64,000 nt of DNA from JBNKZU01 sp050301795 (GCA_050301795.1 JBNKZU010000018.1:1-64000), one strand, 5' to 3'; positions 7,874-17,442 are shown, counted from the stretch's first letter. Notes: generated from the sequence alone by a model not told the origin. Made by a program: numbers and translations.

Positions 7874-8863
7874 ATGACATACGACGCAGAACAAACCAAA
7901 TCACTTCCGTCTGCCTTTCTCTTTGACGGTGAAGGCGGTTATCGGCAGTTGGATAGGCCAGACCATGCCTCTGAAAACATAACGGCTCACGGCTTTACCT
8001 GGTTACGGCTCAATTACAGTGATCCTGATGACCAACGCTGGCTCTACGAGCAATCTGAACTAGAACCTCTGGTTATCGATGCTCTACTTGCAGAGGAGAC
8101 ACGTCCACGCACCACCATTCTTAAACATGGGGTTCTGATTGCGCTTCGCGGTGTTAATCTGACACCTGGCGCAGATCCTCACGACATGGTTACCATTCGT
8201 ATCTGGATCACACCAAACCAGATTATTACCACCCATCGACGCGAACTTCAGGCAGTGCGAAGTTTAATTGAAGAGATGCCAGCAGATAACGTGCCGCTAA
8301 CATCAACTGCACTATTGATTGATCTGATTGATAGGTTGATCTGGAATATGAGCGATACCGTTGATAACTACGAAGAGACCATGGCTGACTTTGAGGGGAG
8401 GATCATCGAGTCAGACACCTCGACACTTCGATATGATCTCTCATCACTACGTCGACAAGTCATAACCATGAGACGTTACCTTTCGCCCCAGCGAGAGGCA
8501 CTTAGTCGACTCATTACCGAAAAGATTAGCTGGATTGATGATAATAGTCGTATTCATCTTCGTGAGGTCAATGATCGCCTAATCCGTCATATTGAAGATC
8601 TAGATACGGTAAGAGAGCGAGCAGTATTAACCCAGGAGGAGCTCTTAAGTCACTTATCAGAGCAACTAAACACCCGAATATATGTGCTTGCCATTGTCTC
8701 TGCTGTGTTTTTGCCACTTGGACTATTAACCGGACTTTTTGGTATTAATGTGGGCGGTGTTCCTGGCGCTGAAAACCCGCTGGCCTTTTGGATCTTTCTT
8801 GCTTTGCTATTCGTCCTGGTCGGAATGCAACTGATCCTGTTCCGATTAAAACGCTGGCTGTAA
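7874..8863 (+). CDS. zntB: CorA-family zinc transporter ZntB
   Basis: The 329-residue length matches ZntB. A large cytosolic N-terminal domain is followed by a long helix and two C-terminal transmembrane segments (VLAIVSAVFLPLGLLTGLF; LAFWIFLALLFVLVGMQLIL). The selectivity motif GIN follows the first helix (LFGINVGGVPG), as in ZntB rather than the GMN of CorA. It forms a pentameric inner-membrane channel for Zn2+ and related cations. The following unknown membrane protein gene is on the same strand ~85 bases away and could be co-transcribed. Confidence 0.88.
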   Translation: MTYDAEQTKSLPSAFLFDGEGGYRQLDRPDHASENITAHGFTWLRLNYSDPDDQRWLYEQSELEPLVIDALLAEETRPRTTILKHGVLIALRGVNLTPGADPHDMVTIRIWITPNQIITTHRRELQAVRSLIEEMPADNVPLTSTALLIDLIDRLIWNMSDTVDNYEETMADFEGRIIESDTSTLRYDLSSLRRQVITMRRYLSPQREALSRLITEKISWIDDNSRIHLREVNDRLIRHIEDLDTVRERAVLTQEELLSHLSEQLNTRIYVLAIVSAVFLPLGLLTGLFGINVGGVPGAENPLAFWIFLALLFVLVGMQLILFRLKRWL

Positions 8864-8946
8864 CAACCGTTACCAGAATTGTTTTACGATCAACTATTCG
8901 ATTAATAGGTATAATCCATTGACTTCATTATTTGCCTAGACAACTC

Positions 8947-10851
8947 ATGTTTATTCCATCGATATCTCGTCGTAAAACATCAAAAGAGCCTTTTGCCGTT
9001 AAAAAAGGGGGTGAATTCTGGGTTGATCGCATCAGCGGAGCAGCGAGGAATATGCCGTGGCAGGTCACACTGCTCAAGTTGGCATGGACCGCAGGGCCGG
9101 CGACCTTTCTTGCTGCCTCAATCGGATATTATCTTGGCTATGGCATTGCCCCACCATTACAAAACCTGCGTTTCTTTCTGTTTTACACCATTGTTTCAGG
9201 ATTAATTGGGATTGGCGCCAGTATTGTTGCCAATGCAACCTATGGGCAAAGACGCAAAAAGGCAGAAGAGGAGTTACTTGAGGTTGTTGACCGTCTTCCG
9301 GATCTGATTGCTGCGGTCAGAAACCTTCAACTGATCGCCCTTGATCCTGATCTGCGCCGACTTGAAGCCGCTGGATTTCTATTACAGCGGGTCGATTTAG
9401 AGCCAGCATCGCTGACGCTGGCTATGCGAGATCTCGGAGCATCACAAGCGCTGGCGATTATCGCCGCAAAGATTGATGCCTATCGTATCGCAGGACTTTA
9501 CAGCCGGATTGATGAGCTTGTGCTGGAAGCAGAGCCGTTAGCACAACCCGTGATCGAGGCAGTGGCTGAATGGGCACCCCGTGTCGCAAAACTATTACGC
9601 CTTCGCCTTCAAGGACTCGCACCTTCCTTTAACGAAGGGATCCCTCGTGACAGCAACTTTCTTGAACGAACATTAACCGCAGCAGAGCAGGATAATATTC
9701 AAATATTGACCCTTCACGATGTTGAAGAGATGCTTATCCTCGTCTGCGAGTTAATCAATGGTCGCAGCATTCCATTACTGTTACTGACTTATCGCGGTCA
9801 TACCGAGCTTAATGAAGCGACCGCCCTGCTCGAACAGCGCAGAAATGCATTTAGACTCGCACGCGCATCGATACTAAGTCGTCTTAAAGCATTAGCAGAA
9901 CATTTTGATGAGAGTAGTGAGTCTGGCTCTGAGATAAGTATTAGCGGTGTTGATTCGAATGAACTCATTCAAAAAGCGATCATTGGACTCCATAGATGTA
10001 ATGACACCATTGAAGCGTTTCAGCGAATGAATAGACCTGATTGGGAGTCGAGACGAAAATATATTAATGCCATTAATACGCTCGAAGCAGCAATGAAGCT
10101 TATTAAAGCGATGCATCGTGTAGCAAAACATGCCGAGCGGCGTCACACCATCTTTCTCCGCACCGTGGAGAAGTGGAAGCGTATTATGTCTAAGCACAAG
10201 GTCAAAGGCTTATCACTTCCTGATCATCGTCAAGAAGGACTCCAGGTTGAAGAGATCCGCATTGAACTCAATGACGATGCGCGAATTGAACTGGCAAAGG
10301 ATATCAACCAAATCTTTCGTGATAACGGAATTCAGATTCAGAGTGATCGAATTATTTGCAGTCATGGCACTCGCAAGCAACCTCTCGACTCAACCGTTGC
10401 GAAGTCGATTGCCCTTGGAATGGCATCCGCACTCCAACCCTTTGTCGATATCACCCGTCCTGAGATACAACGTGCGATCGATGCTTCAAATGCAGCCAAT
10501 CTGATGGGTATTGAGAGTGGCCTTAGTGCAAGAGCCAAGGCTGTGCGTTCTGCTGCGGCCGCACAAGAGGTTGAGGATAATATGGCGTACTCCGCAGAGC
10601 GATTAGCATCATACCTGGTTACCCACTATGGCATTGCACTCGATGAAGACATCATCGAATTCCTTAACAGTCGCTACGGAGCAAGTATTGATCATCTTCA
10701 AACACTGAGCGCACTAACCAGCGAACAGGTATCTACTGATAATTCGACGATCACAAAGCCATTTTCACCTGTAAGCGAAAGGCCAGAATGGGGTGTTGAG
10801 GTTAAAAGAGCAGAAAAGCTGCTATCAAATTATAGCCGTCGTCGATATTAA
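8947..10851 (+). CDS. Unrecognised large membrane-anchored helical protein
   Basis: No family was recognised. The frame is open from a TTG at 8932; the ATG at 8947 (MFIPSISRRK) gives 634 residues. Two adjacent hydrophobic segments near residues 45-100 (AGPATFLAASIGYYLGYG; FFLFYTIVSGLIGIGASIV) probably form a hairpin in the inner membrane. The remaining ~530 residues look alpha-helical, rich in Leu, Glu, Arg and Ala, and are probably cytoplasmic. No nucleotide-binding or catalytic motif is evident. Its 3' end overlaps the convergent rimO gene by four bases. Confidence 0.7.
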   Translation: MFIPSISRRKTSKEPFAVKKGGEFWVDRISGAARNMPWQVTLLKLAWTAGPATFLAASIGYYLGYGIAPPLQNLRFFLFYTIVSGLIGIGASIVANATYGQRRKKAEEELLEVVDRLPDLIAAVRNLQLIALDPDLRRLEAAGFLLQRVDLEPASLTLAMRDLGASQALAIIAAKIDAYRIAGLYSRIDELVLEAEPLAQPVIEAVAEWAPRVAKLLRLRLQGLAPSFNEGIPRDSNFLERTLTAAEQDNIQILTLHDVEEMLILVCELINGRSIPLLLLTYRGHTELNEATALLEQRRNAFRLARASILSRLKALAEHFDESSESGSEISISGVDSNELIQKAIIGLHRCNDTIEAFQRMNRPDWESRRKYINAINTLEAAMKLIKAMHRVAKHAERRHTIFLRTVEKWKRIMSKHKVKGLSLPDHRQEGLQVEEIRIELNDDARIELAKDINQIFRDNGIQIQSDRIICSHGTRKQPLDSTVAKSIALGMASALQPFVDITRPEIQRAIDASNAANLMGIESGLSARAKAVRSAAAAQEVEDNMAYSAERLASYLVTHYGIALDEDIIEFLNSRYGASIDHLQTLSALTSEQVSTDNSTITKPFSPVSERPEWGVEVKRAEKLLSNYSRRRY

Positions 10852-12179
10852 CCCTTAGTGACCAGTAATTCGGCATAGAGATCGTGTTGATCTGCTGAAT
10901 TGATCCTAACCTTTACGATATCACCCTCAGACAAGCGATGTCCGCCCTCCACATAGACCACGCCATCGATCTCAGGAGAATCACCTTTGCTACGAGCAAC
11001 AGCGCCCTCCTCGCTAACAGAATCGATAATCACTTCAATTTCAGTATCAACCTTTCGCTGGAGTAGATTAGCGCTTATCGCGCCCTGGAGATCCATAAAA
11101 CGCTCTAGCCTGTCCTCTTTCTCATCTGGATGAATATGATCAGGAAGATGATTGGCCGTAGCGCCTGCAACATCTGAATAGGCAAACGCACCAGCACGAT
11201 CAAACTCGACCTCGGCGATAAAATCGAGTAGCTGGTTAAACTGTGTCTCGGTTTCGCCGGGGAATCCGACAATAAAGGTTGAGCGCAGTGTTACGTCGGG
11301 GCAGATCTCACGCCACTTCTCAATTCGCTTAAGCATGTTCTCTTGATCAGCGGGTCTGCGCATCGCTTTTAAGATTTGAGGATCACTGTGTTGTAACGGC
11401 ACATCAATATAGGGCAGCAGATAACCTTCAGCCATTAGTTCAACGAGTCGATCAATATGCGGATAGGGGTAGAGATAGTGCAGACGCAGCCAAGCATCGT
11501 TTGAACCCATCGCTTTAACCAAATCATCAATCTTTGCCCTTACCGGACGACCATTCCAAAATTCGGTTTGGTACTTTTTATCAACGCCATAGGCTGCGGT
11601 GTCCTGAGCAACAACAATCAGCTCTTTCACTCCCGCCGACACAAGGTTTTGCGCCTCGGTCAATATATCCCCAGCAGGACGGCTAACCAATTTACCGCGC
11701 ATTGACGGAATGATGCAGAAACTACACTGCTGATTACACCCCTCTGCGATCTTAAGATAGGCATAGTGACGCGGGGTCAGTTTAACGCCTCCGGGAGGAA
11801 CAAGGTCAAGGTAGGGATCATGTTCTGGTGGAAGATGGTGGTGTATTGCATGCATCACGTCCTCAAGCGAATCCGGCCCGGTAACAGCGAGTACTTGAGG
11901 ATGGATCGCCTTAATCATCTCCTCTTTTGCACCCAAACACCCGGTCACGATGACCCTGCCATTATCAGCCAGGGCATCACCAATCGTATCGAGTGATTCA
12001 TTCACCGCATCGTCAATAAACCCGCAAGTGTTCACCACCACAAGATCGGCCTCTTGATAACTGGATGAGAACTGATAACCCTCAGCACGAAGCTGGGTAA
12101 GAATGCGCTCTGAATCAAAGGTTGCCTTGGGGCACCCTAAACTGACAAAACCTACTTTTCTTCCGGATTTATTCGACAT
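10848..12179 (-). CDS. rimO: Ribosomal protein uS12 methylthiotransferase RimO
   Basis: The 443-residue protein has the MiaB/RimO architecture: an N-terminal UPF0004 domain with three cysteines (SLGCPKAT, NTCGF, TGCLGAKEE), a radical SAM domain with CNQQCSFC, and a C-terminal TRAM domain (IIDSVSEEGAVARS). The GCPKATFDSE start and the DRAGAFAYS segment are diagnostic of RimO rather than MiaB. It adds a methylthio group to an aspartate of S12 using two Fe-S clusters. It is divergent from the aldo/keto reductase gene. Confidence 0.95.
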   Translation of the reverse strand: MSNKSGRKVGFVSLGCPKATFDSERILTQLRAEGYQFSSSYQEADLVVVNTCGFIDDAVNESLDTIGDALADNGRVIVTGCLGAKEEMIKAIHPQVLAVTGPDSLEDVMHAIHHHLPPEHDPYLDLVPPGGVKLTPRHYAYLKIAEGCNQQCSFCIIPSMRGKLVSRPAGDILTEAQNLVSAGVKELIVVAQDTAAYGVDKKYQTEFWNGRPVRAKIDDLVKAMGSNDAWLRLHYLYPYPHIDRLVELMAEGYLLPYIDVPLQHSDPQILKAMRRPADQENMLKRIEKWREICPDVTLRSTFIVGFPGETETQFNQLLDFIAEVEFDRAGAFAYSDVAGATANHLPDHIHPDEKEDRLERFMDLQGAISANLLQRKVDTEIEVIIDSVSEEGAVARSKGDSPEIDGVVYVEGGHRLSEGDIVKVRINSADQHDLYAELLVTKG

Positions 12180-12280
12180 ACACCCTCTTTGTACGCTGTT
12201 TGAGCCATTTTAACCGATTGACTCAAAAATGAAGATGGTTAATTGTAGAAGGGTGTTACTCAAATCAAGCAGGAAACGGT

Positions 12281-13324
12281 ATGAAAATGAACACGCTAGG
12301 CACTAGCCATCTTAAGGTGAGTCATATCTGCCTCGGCACCATGACCTTTGGTGAGCAAAACAGTGAAGCAGAAGGACACCAGCAACTCGACTATGCGCTG
12401 GATCAGGATATCAACTTCATTGATACAGCAGAGCTATATGCCATTCCGCCAAGAGCTGAGACTCAGGGACGAACCGAACAGATTATCGGCACCTGGCTTG
12501 CCAAGCGCAAAAACAGGGATAAGGTTATCCTCGCCTCCAAGGTATGCGGGCCTGGAAGGGATTGGATACCACACATCCGTAATGGCGGTACTCAACTCGA
12601 CCGCACCAATATCAAAACCGCGATTGAGCAAAGTTTAAAGCGACTACAAACCGATTATCTTGATCTCTATCAGCTTCACTGGCCAGATCGTCCAACCAAC
12701 TACTTTGGAAAACTCGGCTATCGCCATGTTGAAAATGAATCATCAACACCAATTGAGGAGACCTTAGAGGTACTTGGCGAGTTAGTCACTGAAGGAAAGA
12801 TTCGTGCGATTGGTCTATCCAATGAAACACCATGGGGAGTGATGACGTTTTTAAAACATGCACAAATGATGGATCTTCCTCGTGCCGTCTCTATTCAGAA
12901 TCCATACTCTCTTTTAAACCGCACATTTGAGATCGGTCTTGCCGAGATTGCCCATCGAGAAGCGGTCGGTTTACTCGCATACTCCCCTTTAGGATTTGGC
13001 GTTTTAAGCGGCAAATATCTTGATAAAACAGCGTCAAACCAATCACGTCTCAATCGATGGCCGGACTACAACCGCTATAGCAATCCGCAAGCAGTCGCGG
13101 CAACTCAAGCCTATGTTGATATTGCAAACCGATACAATCTATCACCTTCGCAAATGGCACTTGCCTACGTCAGTAGTCGTCCCTTTCTGACCAGTACCAT
13201 TATCGGTGCGACCACTATGGCGCAGCTACAGAGTAATATTGAAGGGTGTAACCTTCAGCTTGAGGATGAGATTATAGAAGCGATTGATGCGGTGCATGTT
13301 CAGCACCCTAATCCAAGTCCATAG
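12281..13324 (+). CDS. Aldo/keto reductase, Tas-like
   Basis: This 347-residue (beta/alpha)8 NADPH-dependent reductase carries the family tetrad: FIDTAELY (Asp and Tyr), ILASKVCG (Lys) and LYQLHWPDR (His). The pattern LGTMTFGEQN near the N-terminus and overall length match the Tas subgroup of E. coli. The ATG at 12281 has AGGAAACGG upstream. The HIT gene follows 11 bases downstream, so they are likely co-transcribed. The physiological carbonyl substrate is unknown. Confidence 0.9.
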   Translation: MKMNTLGTSHLKVSHICLGTMTFGEQNSEAEGHQQLDYALDQDINFIDTAELYAIPPRAETQGRTEQIIGTWLAKRKNRDKVILASKVCGPGRDWIPHIRNGGTQLDRTNIKTAIEQSLKRLQTDYLDLYQLHWPDRPTNYFGKLGYRHVENESSTPIEETLEVLGELVTEGKIRAIGLSNETPWGVMTFLKHAQMMDLPRAVSIQNPYSLLNRTFEIGLAEIAHREAVGLLAYSPLGFGVLSGKYLDKTASNQSRLNRWPDYNRYSNPQAVAATQAYVDIANRYNLSPSQMALAYVSSRPFLTSTIIGATTMAQLQSNIEGCNLQLEDEIIEAIDAVHVQHPNPSP

Positions 13325-13335
13325 GAGACCAATCG

Positions 13336-13680
13336 ATGAGTCACTGTCTTTTCTGTCAAATTGCCTCCCACAACATCAATGCAAATGTTATTTATGAGGA
13401 CGATGAAATTATCGCCTTTCACGATATTTCGCCTCAGGCACCCATTCATGTGTTGGTAATTCCTAAGGCACATATCGAATCAATCAACCATATTGAACCA
13501 CAACATCAGCAGATGATTGGGAAAATGGTCACCACTGCAGCCAGGATTGCATCTGAACTTGGAATTGATGAGTCCGGCTATCGATTGGTCATGAACTGTA
13601 ACCGAGATGGCGGCCAGACCGTTTTTCATATCCACATCCATTTAATTGGCGGCAGAGCGATGCACTGGCCGCCTGGATAA
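13336..13680 (+). CDS. HIT-family (HinT-like) hydrolase
   Basis: The 114-residue protein has CLFCQIASH at the N-terminus and the histidine triad HIHIHLIGG near the C-terminus, ending MHWPPG as HinT proteins do. It is a cytosolic purine nucleoside phosphoramidase by family knowledge. AGGAGA precedes the ATG. It is probably in one transcript with the aldo/keto reductase gene. Confidence 0.92.
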   Translation: MSHCLFCQIASHNINANVIYEDDEIIAFHDISPQAPIHVLVIPKAHIESINHIEPQHQQMIGKMVTTAARIASELGIDESGYRLVMNCNRDGGQTVFHIHIHLIGGRAMHWPPG

Positions 13681-13749
13681 ATCGCTATTGATGTTGTTAT
13701 TTTCAGTCCCTATATCGATAGACATCTAAAACCATAAGAAGGAAGTCTC

Positions 13750-14403
13750 ATGAAACCCGAATTGATCAGCTTTAAAATCTGTCCGTTTGTTCAGCGCTCT
13801 GTGATTGTGTTGAACGAGAAAGGCCAGGACTATGACATCACCTATATTGATCTTAAAAACCCACCCGACTGGTTTAAATCAATCTCACCACTTGGCAAGG
13901 TGCCGGTACTTAAGGTTGGCGAGACAGCCATCTTTGAATCAGCAGTCATTATGGAATATCTTGATGAAACCACGCCGCCATCACTCCATCCGGCAGATCC
14001 GATCAAAAAGGCTCAAAACCGAGCATGGATTGAGTTTGCGTCAACCGTGATTATGGATCAATTCCAGATGATGATGGCCAAAGACGAAGAAGGGTTTAAC
14101 CAAAAGAGAAATGAGGTAAAAACCAAGCTGCAACAGCTTGAGCAGATAATCACCGGCCCACTCTTTAACGGTGAGGATTTCACCCTTGTTGATGCGGCTT
14201 ATGCACCGCTATTTATGCGAATTAATTTTCTTGAGTCGTGGACCGAACTTGGACTATTAGACGGATTACCCAAGGTTTCAATTTGGTCGGAGAGACTTCT
14301 TGCGATGGATTCGGTAAAGAATTCAACGGTGCCAGAGATTAAGGATCTATTTAAAAGTTTTATTAATGCGGGTGGAGGTTACGGCGCAACACTGATTGGT
14401 TAA
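13750..14403 (+). CDS. Glutathione S-transferase family protein
   Basis: The 217-residue protein has an N-terminal thioredoxin-like domain with KICPFVQRS (CPF-type motif with a possible catalytic Cys), LGKVPVL (cis-Pro) and ESAVIMEYLDE (glutathione gamma-glutamyl contact). An all-helical C-terminal domain includes FTLVDAAYAP, the N-capping box motif. The Cys-containing active site suggests an omega- or beta-like thiol transferase. The gene ends just before a strong bidirectional terminator. Confidence 0.88.
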   Translation: MKPELISFKICPFVQRSVIVLNEKGQDYDITYIDLKNPPDWFKSISPLGKVPVLKVGETAIFESAVIMEYLDETTPPSLHPADPIKKAQNRAWIEFASTVIMDQFQMMMAKDEEGFNQKRNEVKTKLQQLEQIITGPLFNGEDFTLVDAAYAPLFMRINFLESWTELGLLDGLPKVSIWSERLLAMDSVKNSTVPEIKDLFKSFINAGGGYGATLIG

Positions 14404-14414
14404 ACTAAAAAAAA

Positions 14415-14440
14415 GGGCGTGAATTTCACGCCCTCTTTTT
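14415..14440. terminator. Bidirectional intrinsic terminator
   Basis: GGGCGTG (14415-14421) pairs with CACGCCC (14427-14433). The stem is flanked by an A-run on the left and CTTTTTT on the right, so it can end both the GST transcript and the convergent SH3 gene. Confidence 0.9.
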
Positions 14441-14444
14441 TATT

Positions 14445-15044
14445 CTAAATCTCAAGCCCGCCAAATCGCTTGATGACTTTATTGTGGTAATAACTATATC
14501 CACCGACGAATCCCACAAAAATAAAGAGTATCAAGGTAATAAAGATTACCGGTAATCGATATTCTGAGGTAAATATTCCCCGGCTCTTAATATCGTCCAT
14601 CTCTAGTGTCAGGTTATGATTATCCTCTCTTAACTGAGAGAGGATACCTTCAAGCTTGATATTCAGCTCCTGAACCTGTTCATTCTGTTCATTAAGTTGT
14701 TGCAACTCTAATTGGTGGGCAGCCATCTTTTCCTGAAGCTCTATTTTCATCTGCTCGAGTTGTAGTGCCGCTGTTGGCTCACTTTGAACATAAGCTGGAC
14801 TAACATACCCTTCATCGCCATCTTCGGTCTTGACCTTATGGTAGCCATTTTGCTGGCCTAACACCTCAAGCTTAGTCCCTGAATCCATCACAATGCTCTT
14901 ATCAGCATCAGCATTAGCAGTTACACGCAGACCTACACGAATATTATCAATGATATAGACCGTCTCAGCATAACTGTGAGCTGTAGATAACAGCGCAACG
15001 GTCAATACTGCTGTTTGAAATAGTTTATGAATCACCCGAATCAT
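14445..15044 (-). CDS. SH3-domain protein, TIGR04211/YgiM-like
   Basis: The 199-residue protein has a signal peptide (VLTVALLSTAHSYA), a bacterial SH3 domain (YIIDNIRVGLRV...GDEGYVSPAYV), a long coiled coil rich in Gln, Glu and Leu (residues ~95-155), and one C-terminal transmembrane helix (LPVIFITLILFIFVGFVGGY). This is the exact layout of the YgiM/TIGR04211 family, periplasmic proteins anchored in the inner membrane. Their molecular role is not established. The coiled coil may set a distance within the periplasm. Confidence 0.85.
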   Translation of the reverse strand: MIRVIHKLFQTAVLTVALLSTAHSYAETVYIIDNIRVGLRVTANADADKSIVMDSGTKLEVLGQQNGYHKVKTEDGDEGYVSPAYVQSEPTAALQLEQMKIELQEKMAAHQLELQQLNEQNEQVQELNIKLEGILSQLREDNHNLTLEMDDIKSRGIFTSEYRLPVIFITLILFIFVGFVGGYSYYHNKVIKRFGGLEI

Positions 15045-15159
15045 CCCCTTGTCTGCCGATTCAGATCGACTGTAAAAACACTGTAGTTTCTAAGTGTATC
15101 TAATGCAGTTTATTAAAATGCTGCACTAACTTATTACATTTTATACCTATTTGTAAAAT

Positions 15160-16077
15160 TTAAGCAGCGTATTTTAACCACAATGGTAATGTGAGAAGGC
15201 TGGTTGCAGTGGTAAAGGTAACGGCCATTGCGTAGAGATTACTATTTAATTTATAGCGATCACAAAGCACTATCCCTAAAACCATACTCGGCATGGCAGC
15301 CTCAATGATTACGGCGGTTCTAAGCGTACCCTCCATTTCAAGGAGTGATGACAGCCCCATCACAATCAATGGCGTACAAAAAAGTTGAATCACAATGATC
15401 GGGATCACCAGCTTAACCTGCTGAAGCCATTGGTCTGACCAGCGTAAACTCAAACCTAATGAAATGAGCATTAATGGAACAACAGCACTTCCTAGCATGT
15501 TTAACATGCGATGCACTATCTCAGGTGTTGGGATTTGCAATAGATTTAGAGATACGCCAGCTAATGCTGCCCATAGTGGCGGTACTTTTACTAGCTGCTT
15601 TATGATATGAAGTGAACCGTGGTAATGCCCATATCTTGAGGCGATGATAACACCAACACTTAACAGGATTGGGGTACATGCTAAAAGATCATATTGAATA
15701 GCGATGGCACGAGCATCGGCACCAAAAAGCGACTCAATAACAGGTAGCCCCATATAGGTTGCATTAGGAAAACCGGCCGCAATTATTAACGCGCCAAGCA
15801 TCTGTTGTTTTTGACTTAACTGTTTTCTAAACCATATCCACGCTAAAAACATTCCGGTACTAACTGCGGTTATTGCGCTAAATATAATCTTAAATGAATC
15901 TATCGAGAGTTGTGCCTGCCAAAGCACATCGATAACCAGTGATGGCAATAACAAGGTATATACCAGCCCGGTGAGATGTTTTCGTAGTGAATCGGCATCA
16001 ATATTTTGTGGTTCGAGAATATGCCAACCAACACCAATAGCCATAAGTAATCCTGTAATCAGGATGACATCAATCAT
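15160..16077 (-). CDS. AEC-family transporter
   Basis: The 305-residue, highly hydrophobic protein has about ten transmembrane helices in two five-helix halves, typical of the auxin efflux carrier family. Features include AAGFPNATYMGLPVIESLFG in the middle and EAAMPSMVLGIVLCDRY near the end, both conserved in bacterial AEC proteins. Bacterial members export or import small organic acids; the substrate is unknown. It follows the yjbQ-like gene by two bases and is probably co-transcribed with it. Confidence 0.88.
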   Translation of the reverse strand: MIDVILITGLLMAIGVGWHILEPQNIDADSLRKHLTGLVYTLLLPSLVIDVLWQAQLSIDSFKIIFSAITAVSTGMFLAWIWFRKQLSQKQQMLGALIIAAGFPNATYMGLPVIESLFGADARAIAIQYDLLACTPILLSVGVIIASRYGHYHGSLHIIKQLVKVPPLWAALAGVSLNLLQIPTPEIVHRMLNMLGSAVVPLMLISLGLSLRWSDQWLQQVKLVIPIIVIQLFCTPLIVMGLSSLLEMEGTLRTAVIIEAAMPSMVLGIVLCDRYKLNSNLYAMAVTFTTATSLLTLPLWLKYAA

Positions 16078-16079
16078 GA

Positions 16080-16487
16080 TTAAGACCCTATATGCACCAC
16101 AATCGTTCTACGACTACGTGATCGCCGATGTTCCCACAGATAGATCCCTTGCCAAATACCGAGCGCTAATTGATTGTTGATGATCGGTATTGATAACGTC
16201 GTTGCCGTTAACATTGACTTGATATGTGCCGGCATGTCATCTGCACCTTCCTGCGTATGTGTATAGATAGGGTCATTCTCAGGAACAAGTCGGTTTAACC
16301 ATTGCTCAAGATCTTCTCTTGCAGAGGGATCAGCATTCTCTTGAATCGTTAAACTTGCAGAGGTATGTGTAACCAGAAGATTGCAGATGCCACTATCCTG
16401 ATTACTCTTGGAAACAATCGCTGCAATAAAATGAGTAATGTCGGTAAGACCTTGACCATTTACATTAATCGCTATTTTTTCAACCAT
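16080..16487 (-). CDS. YjbQ/UPF0047 family protein
   Basis: The 135-residue protein matches the full family length. Diagnostic stretches are LLVTHTSASLTIQENADPS, HTQEGADDMPAHIKSML, LGIWQGIYLWEHR and TIVVHI. The conserved His and acidic residues form a metal site. Some members show weak thiamine-phosphate synthase activity, but the true role is unsettled. It is upstream of the AEC transporter on the same strand, spacing two bases. Confidence 0.9.
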   Translation of the reverse strand: MVEKIAINVNGQGLTDITHFIAAIVSKSNQDSGICNLLVTHTSASLTIQENADPSAREDLEQWLNRLVPENDPIYTHTQEGADDMPAHIKSMLTATTLSIPIINNQLALGIWQGIYLWEHRRSRSRRTIVVHIGS

Positions 16488-16615
16488 TATTTCTATTTTT
16501 CCCGGTAAATAGTATAAAATTAACGCTGTTTTACTTGTCTTTTATCGGATGTGTAGACACAATCAGCACTACTGAGAATTTCAAACACCATCATATCAGT
16601 TCAGGAGTATAAACA

Positions 16616-17113
16616 ATGGTTGCCAAGAAAAAGAGTACAGCAAAGAAAAAAGTTGCTGCAAAAAAGAAGGTCGCAGCAAAAAAGCCAGTAGCTACAAAGA
16701 AAAGTGTAGCCACTAAAAAGAGTGCAGTAGCCAAAAAACCAGTCGCTACAAAAAAGAAGGTTGCACCAGCAAACGCTGCTGCTCCTGCAATGAAAGCGAT
16801 TACAACAAAACAAACCAAAACACAGATCATTTCTGATATCGCAGAGAGAACCGGCCTAAGCAAAAAAGAGGTTGGCGCGGTATTTAGTGCGCTTAACGAA
16901 CAAGTCACTGCACACATGAAACGTCGTGGCTCTGGTGAGATCACGATTCCAGAGGTTGGTGTTAAAATCCGCAAGGTTAAAAAACCTGCAACTAAAGCAA
17001 GAAAAGGTCGTAATCCATTCACTGGTGAAGAGATTATGATTAAAGCCAAACCTGCTTCAAACACTGTCCGCGTCGCAGCTCTTAAGGGGCTCAAAGAGAG
17101 TGTAAAACTTTAA
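16616..17113 (+). CDS. HU/IHF-family protein with Lys/Ala-rich histone H1-like tail
   Basis: Residues 1-55 are almost pure Lys, Ala, Val and Thr in KKVA/KKPVAT repeats, like bacterial histone H1 (AlgP/HctB) tails. Residues ~62-165 form an HU-type domain (QIISDIAERTGLSKKEVGAVF, then GEITIPEVGVKI, and the arm region RKGRNPFTGEEI). HU domains bend and compact DNA; the tail should add nonspecific DNA or RNA binding. Such fusions are known in some proteobacteria. A strong terminator follows. The reverse strand shows a long Cys/Phe-rich frame that is only the shadow of the Lys/Ala codons. Confidence 0.88.
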   Translation: MVAKKKSTAKKKVAAKKKVAAKKPVATKKSVATKKSAVAKKPVATKKKVAPANAAAPAMKAITTKQTKTQIISDIAERTGLSKKEVGAVFSALNEQVTAHMKRRGSGEITIPEVGVKIRKVKKPATKARKGRNPFTGEEIMIKAKPASNTVRVAALKGLKESVKL

Positions 17114-17130
17114 GCATCTCTTCTTGAAAA

Positions 17131-17155
17131 AAGCCGGCGAAAGCCGGCTTTTTTT
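17131..17155. terminator. Intrinsic terminator with GAAA tetraloop
   Basis: AAGCCGGC (17131-17138) pairs perfectly with GCCGGCTT (17143-17150) around a GAAA loop. A T-run follows and an A-run precedes. It ends the HU-like gene. Confidence 0.92.
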
Positions 17156-17442
17156 ATTCCAAATCTCCGCTTTGCTCTAGCAACTCTTACATTACCCATT
17201 TTGCTTGAGTACCCATCTGCTCAAAAAAAGGATTGAATCGCCACAAATTGTCCTCATCAATAGTTCAAAGTAGCTCAAATTTATGAATGAAATGATTGCA
17301 TTGTCTATGTACATGCTTTATTACTTTACTAAACTACTAGATAATTGATTTTAAGTTTGGCACCGGAAAACTCAATTGCACAAAATGAAATCGTACCGTG
17401 GCTGAAGAATAACAATTGAATAATAATTAAGGAGGAGACGGC
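17156..17442. other. Intergenic region upstream of CBS gene
   Basis: This AT-rich stretch has no convincing reading frame and no clear RNA structure. It should contain the promoter of the CBS gene, and it ends with an unusually strong ribosome-binding site, AAGGAGGAG, seven to eight bases before the ATG. Confidence 0.5.

Noticed and set aside
16591..17094. Reverse-strand hydrophobic, Phe/Ala/Cys-rich frames opposite the HU-like gene
   Set aside because: AAA/AAG and GCA/GCT codons read backwards give Phe, Leu, Cys and Ala; the plus-strand frame has a clear RBS, a known domain and a terminator.
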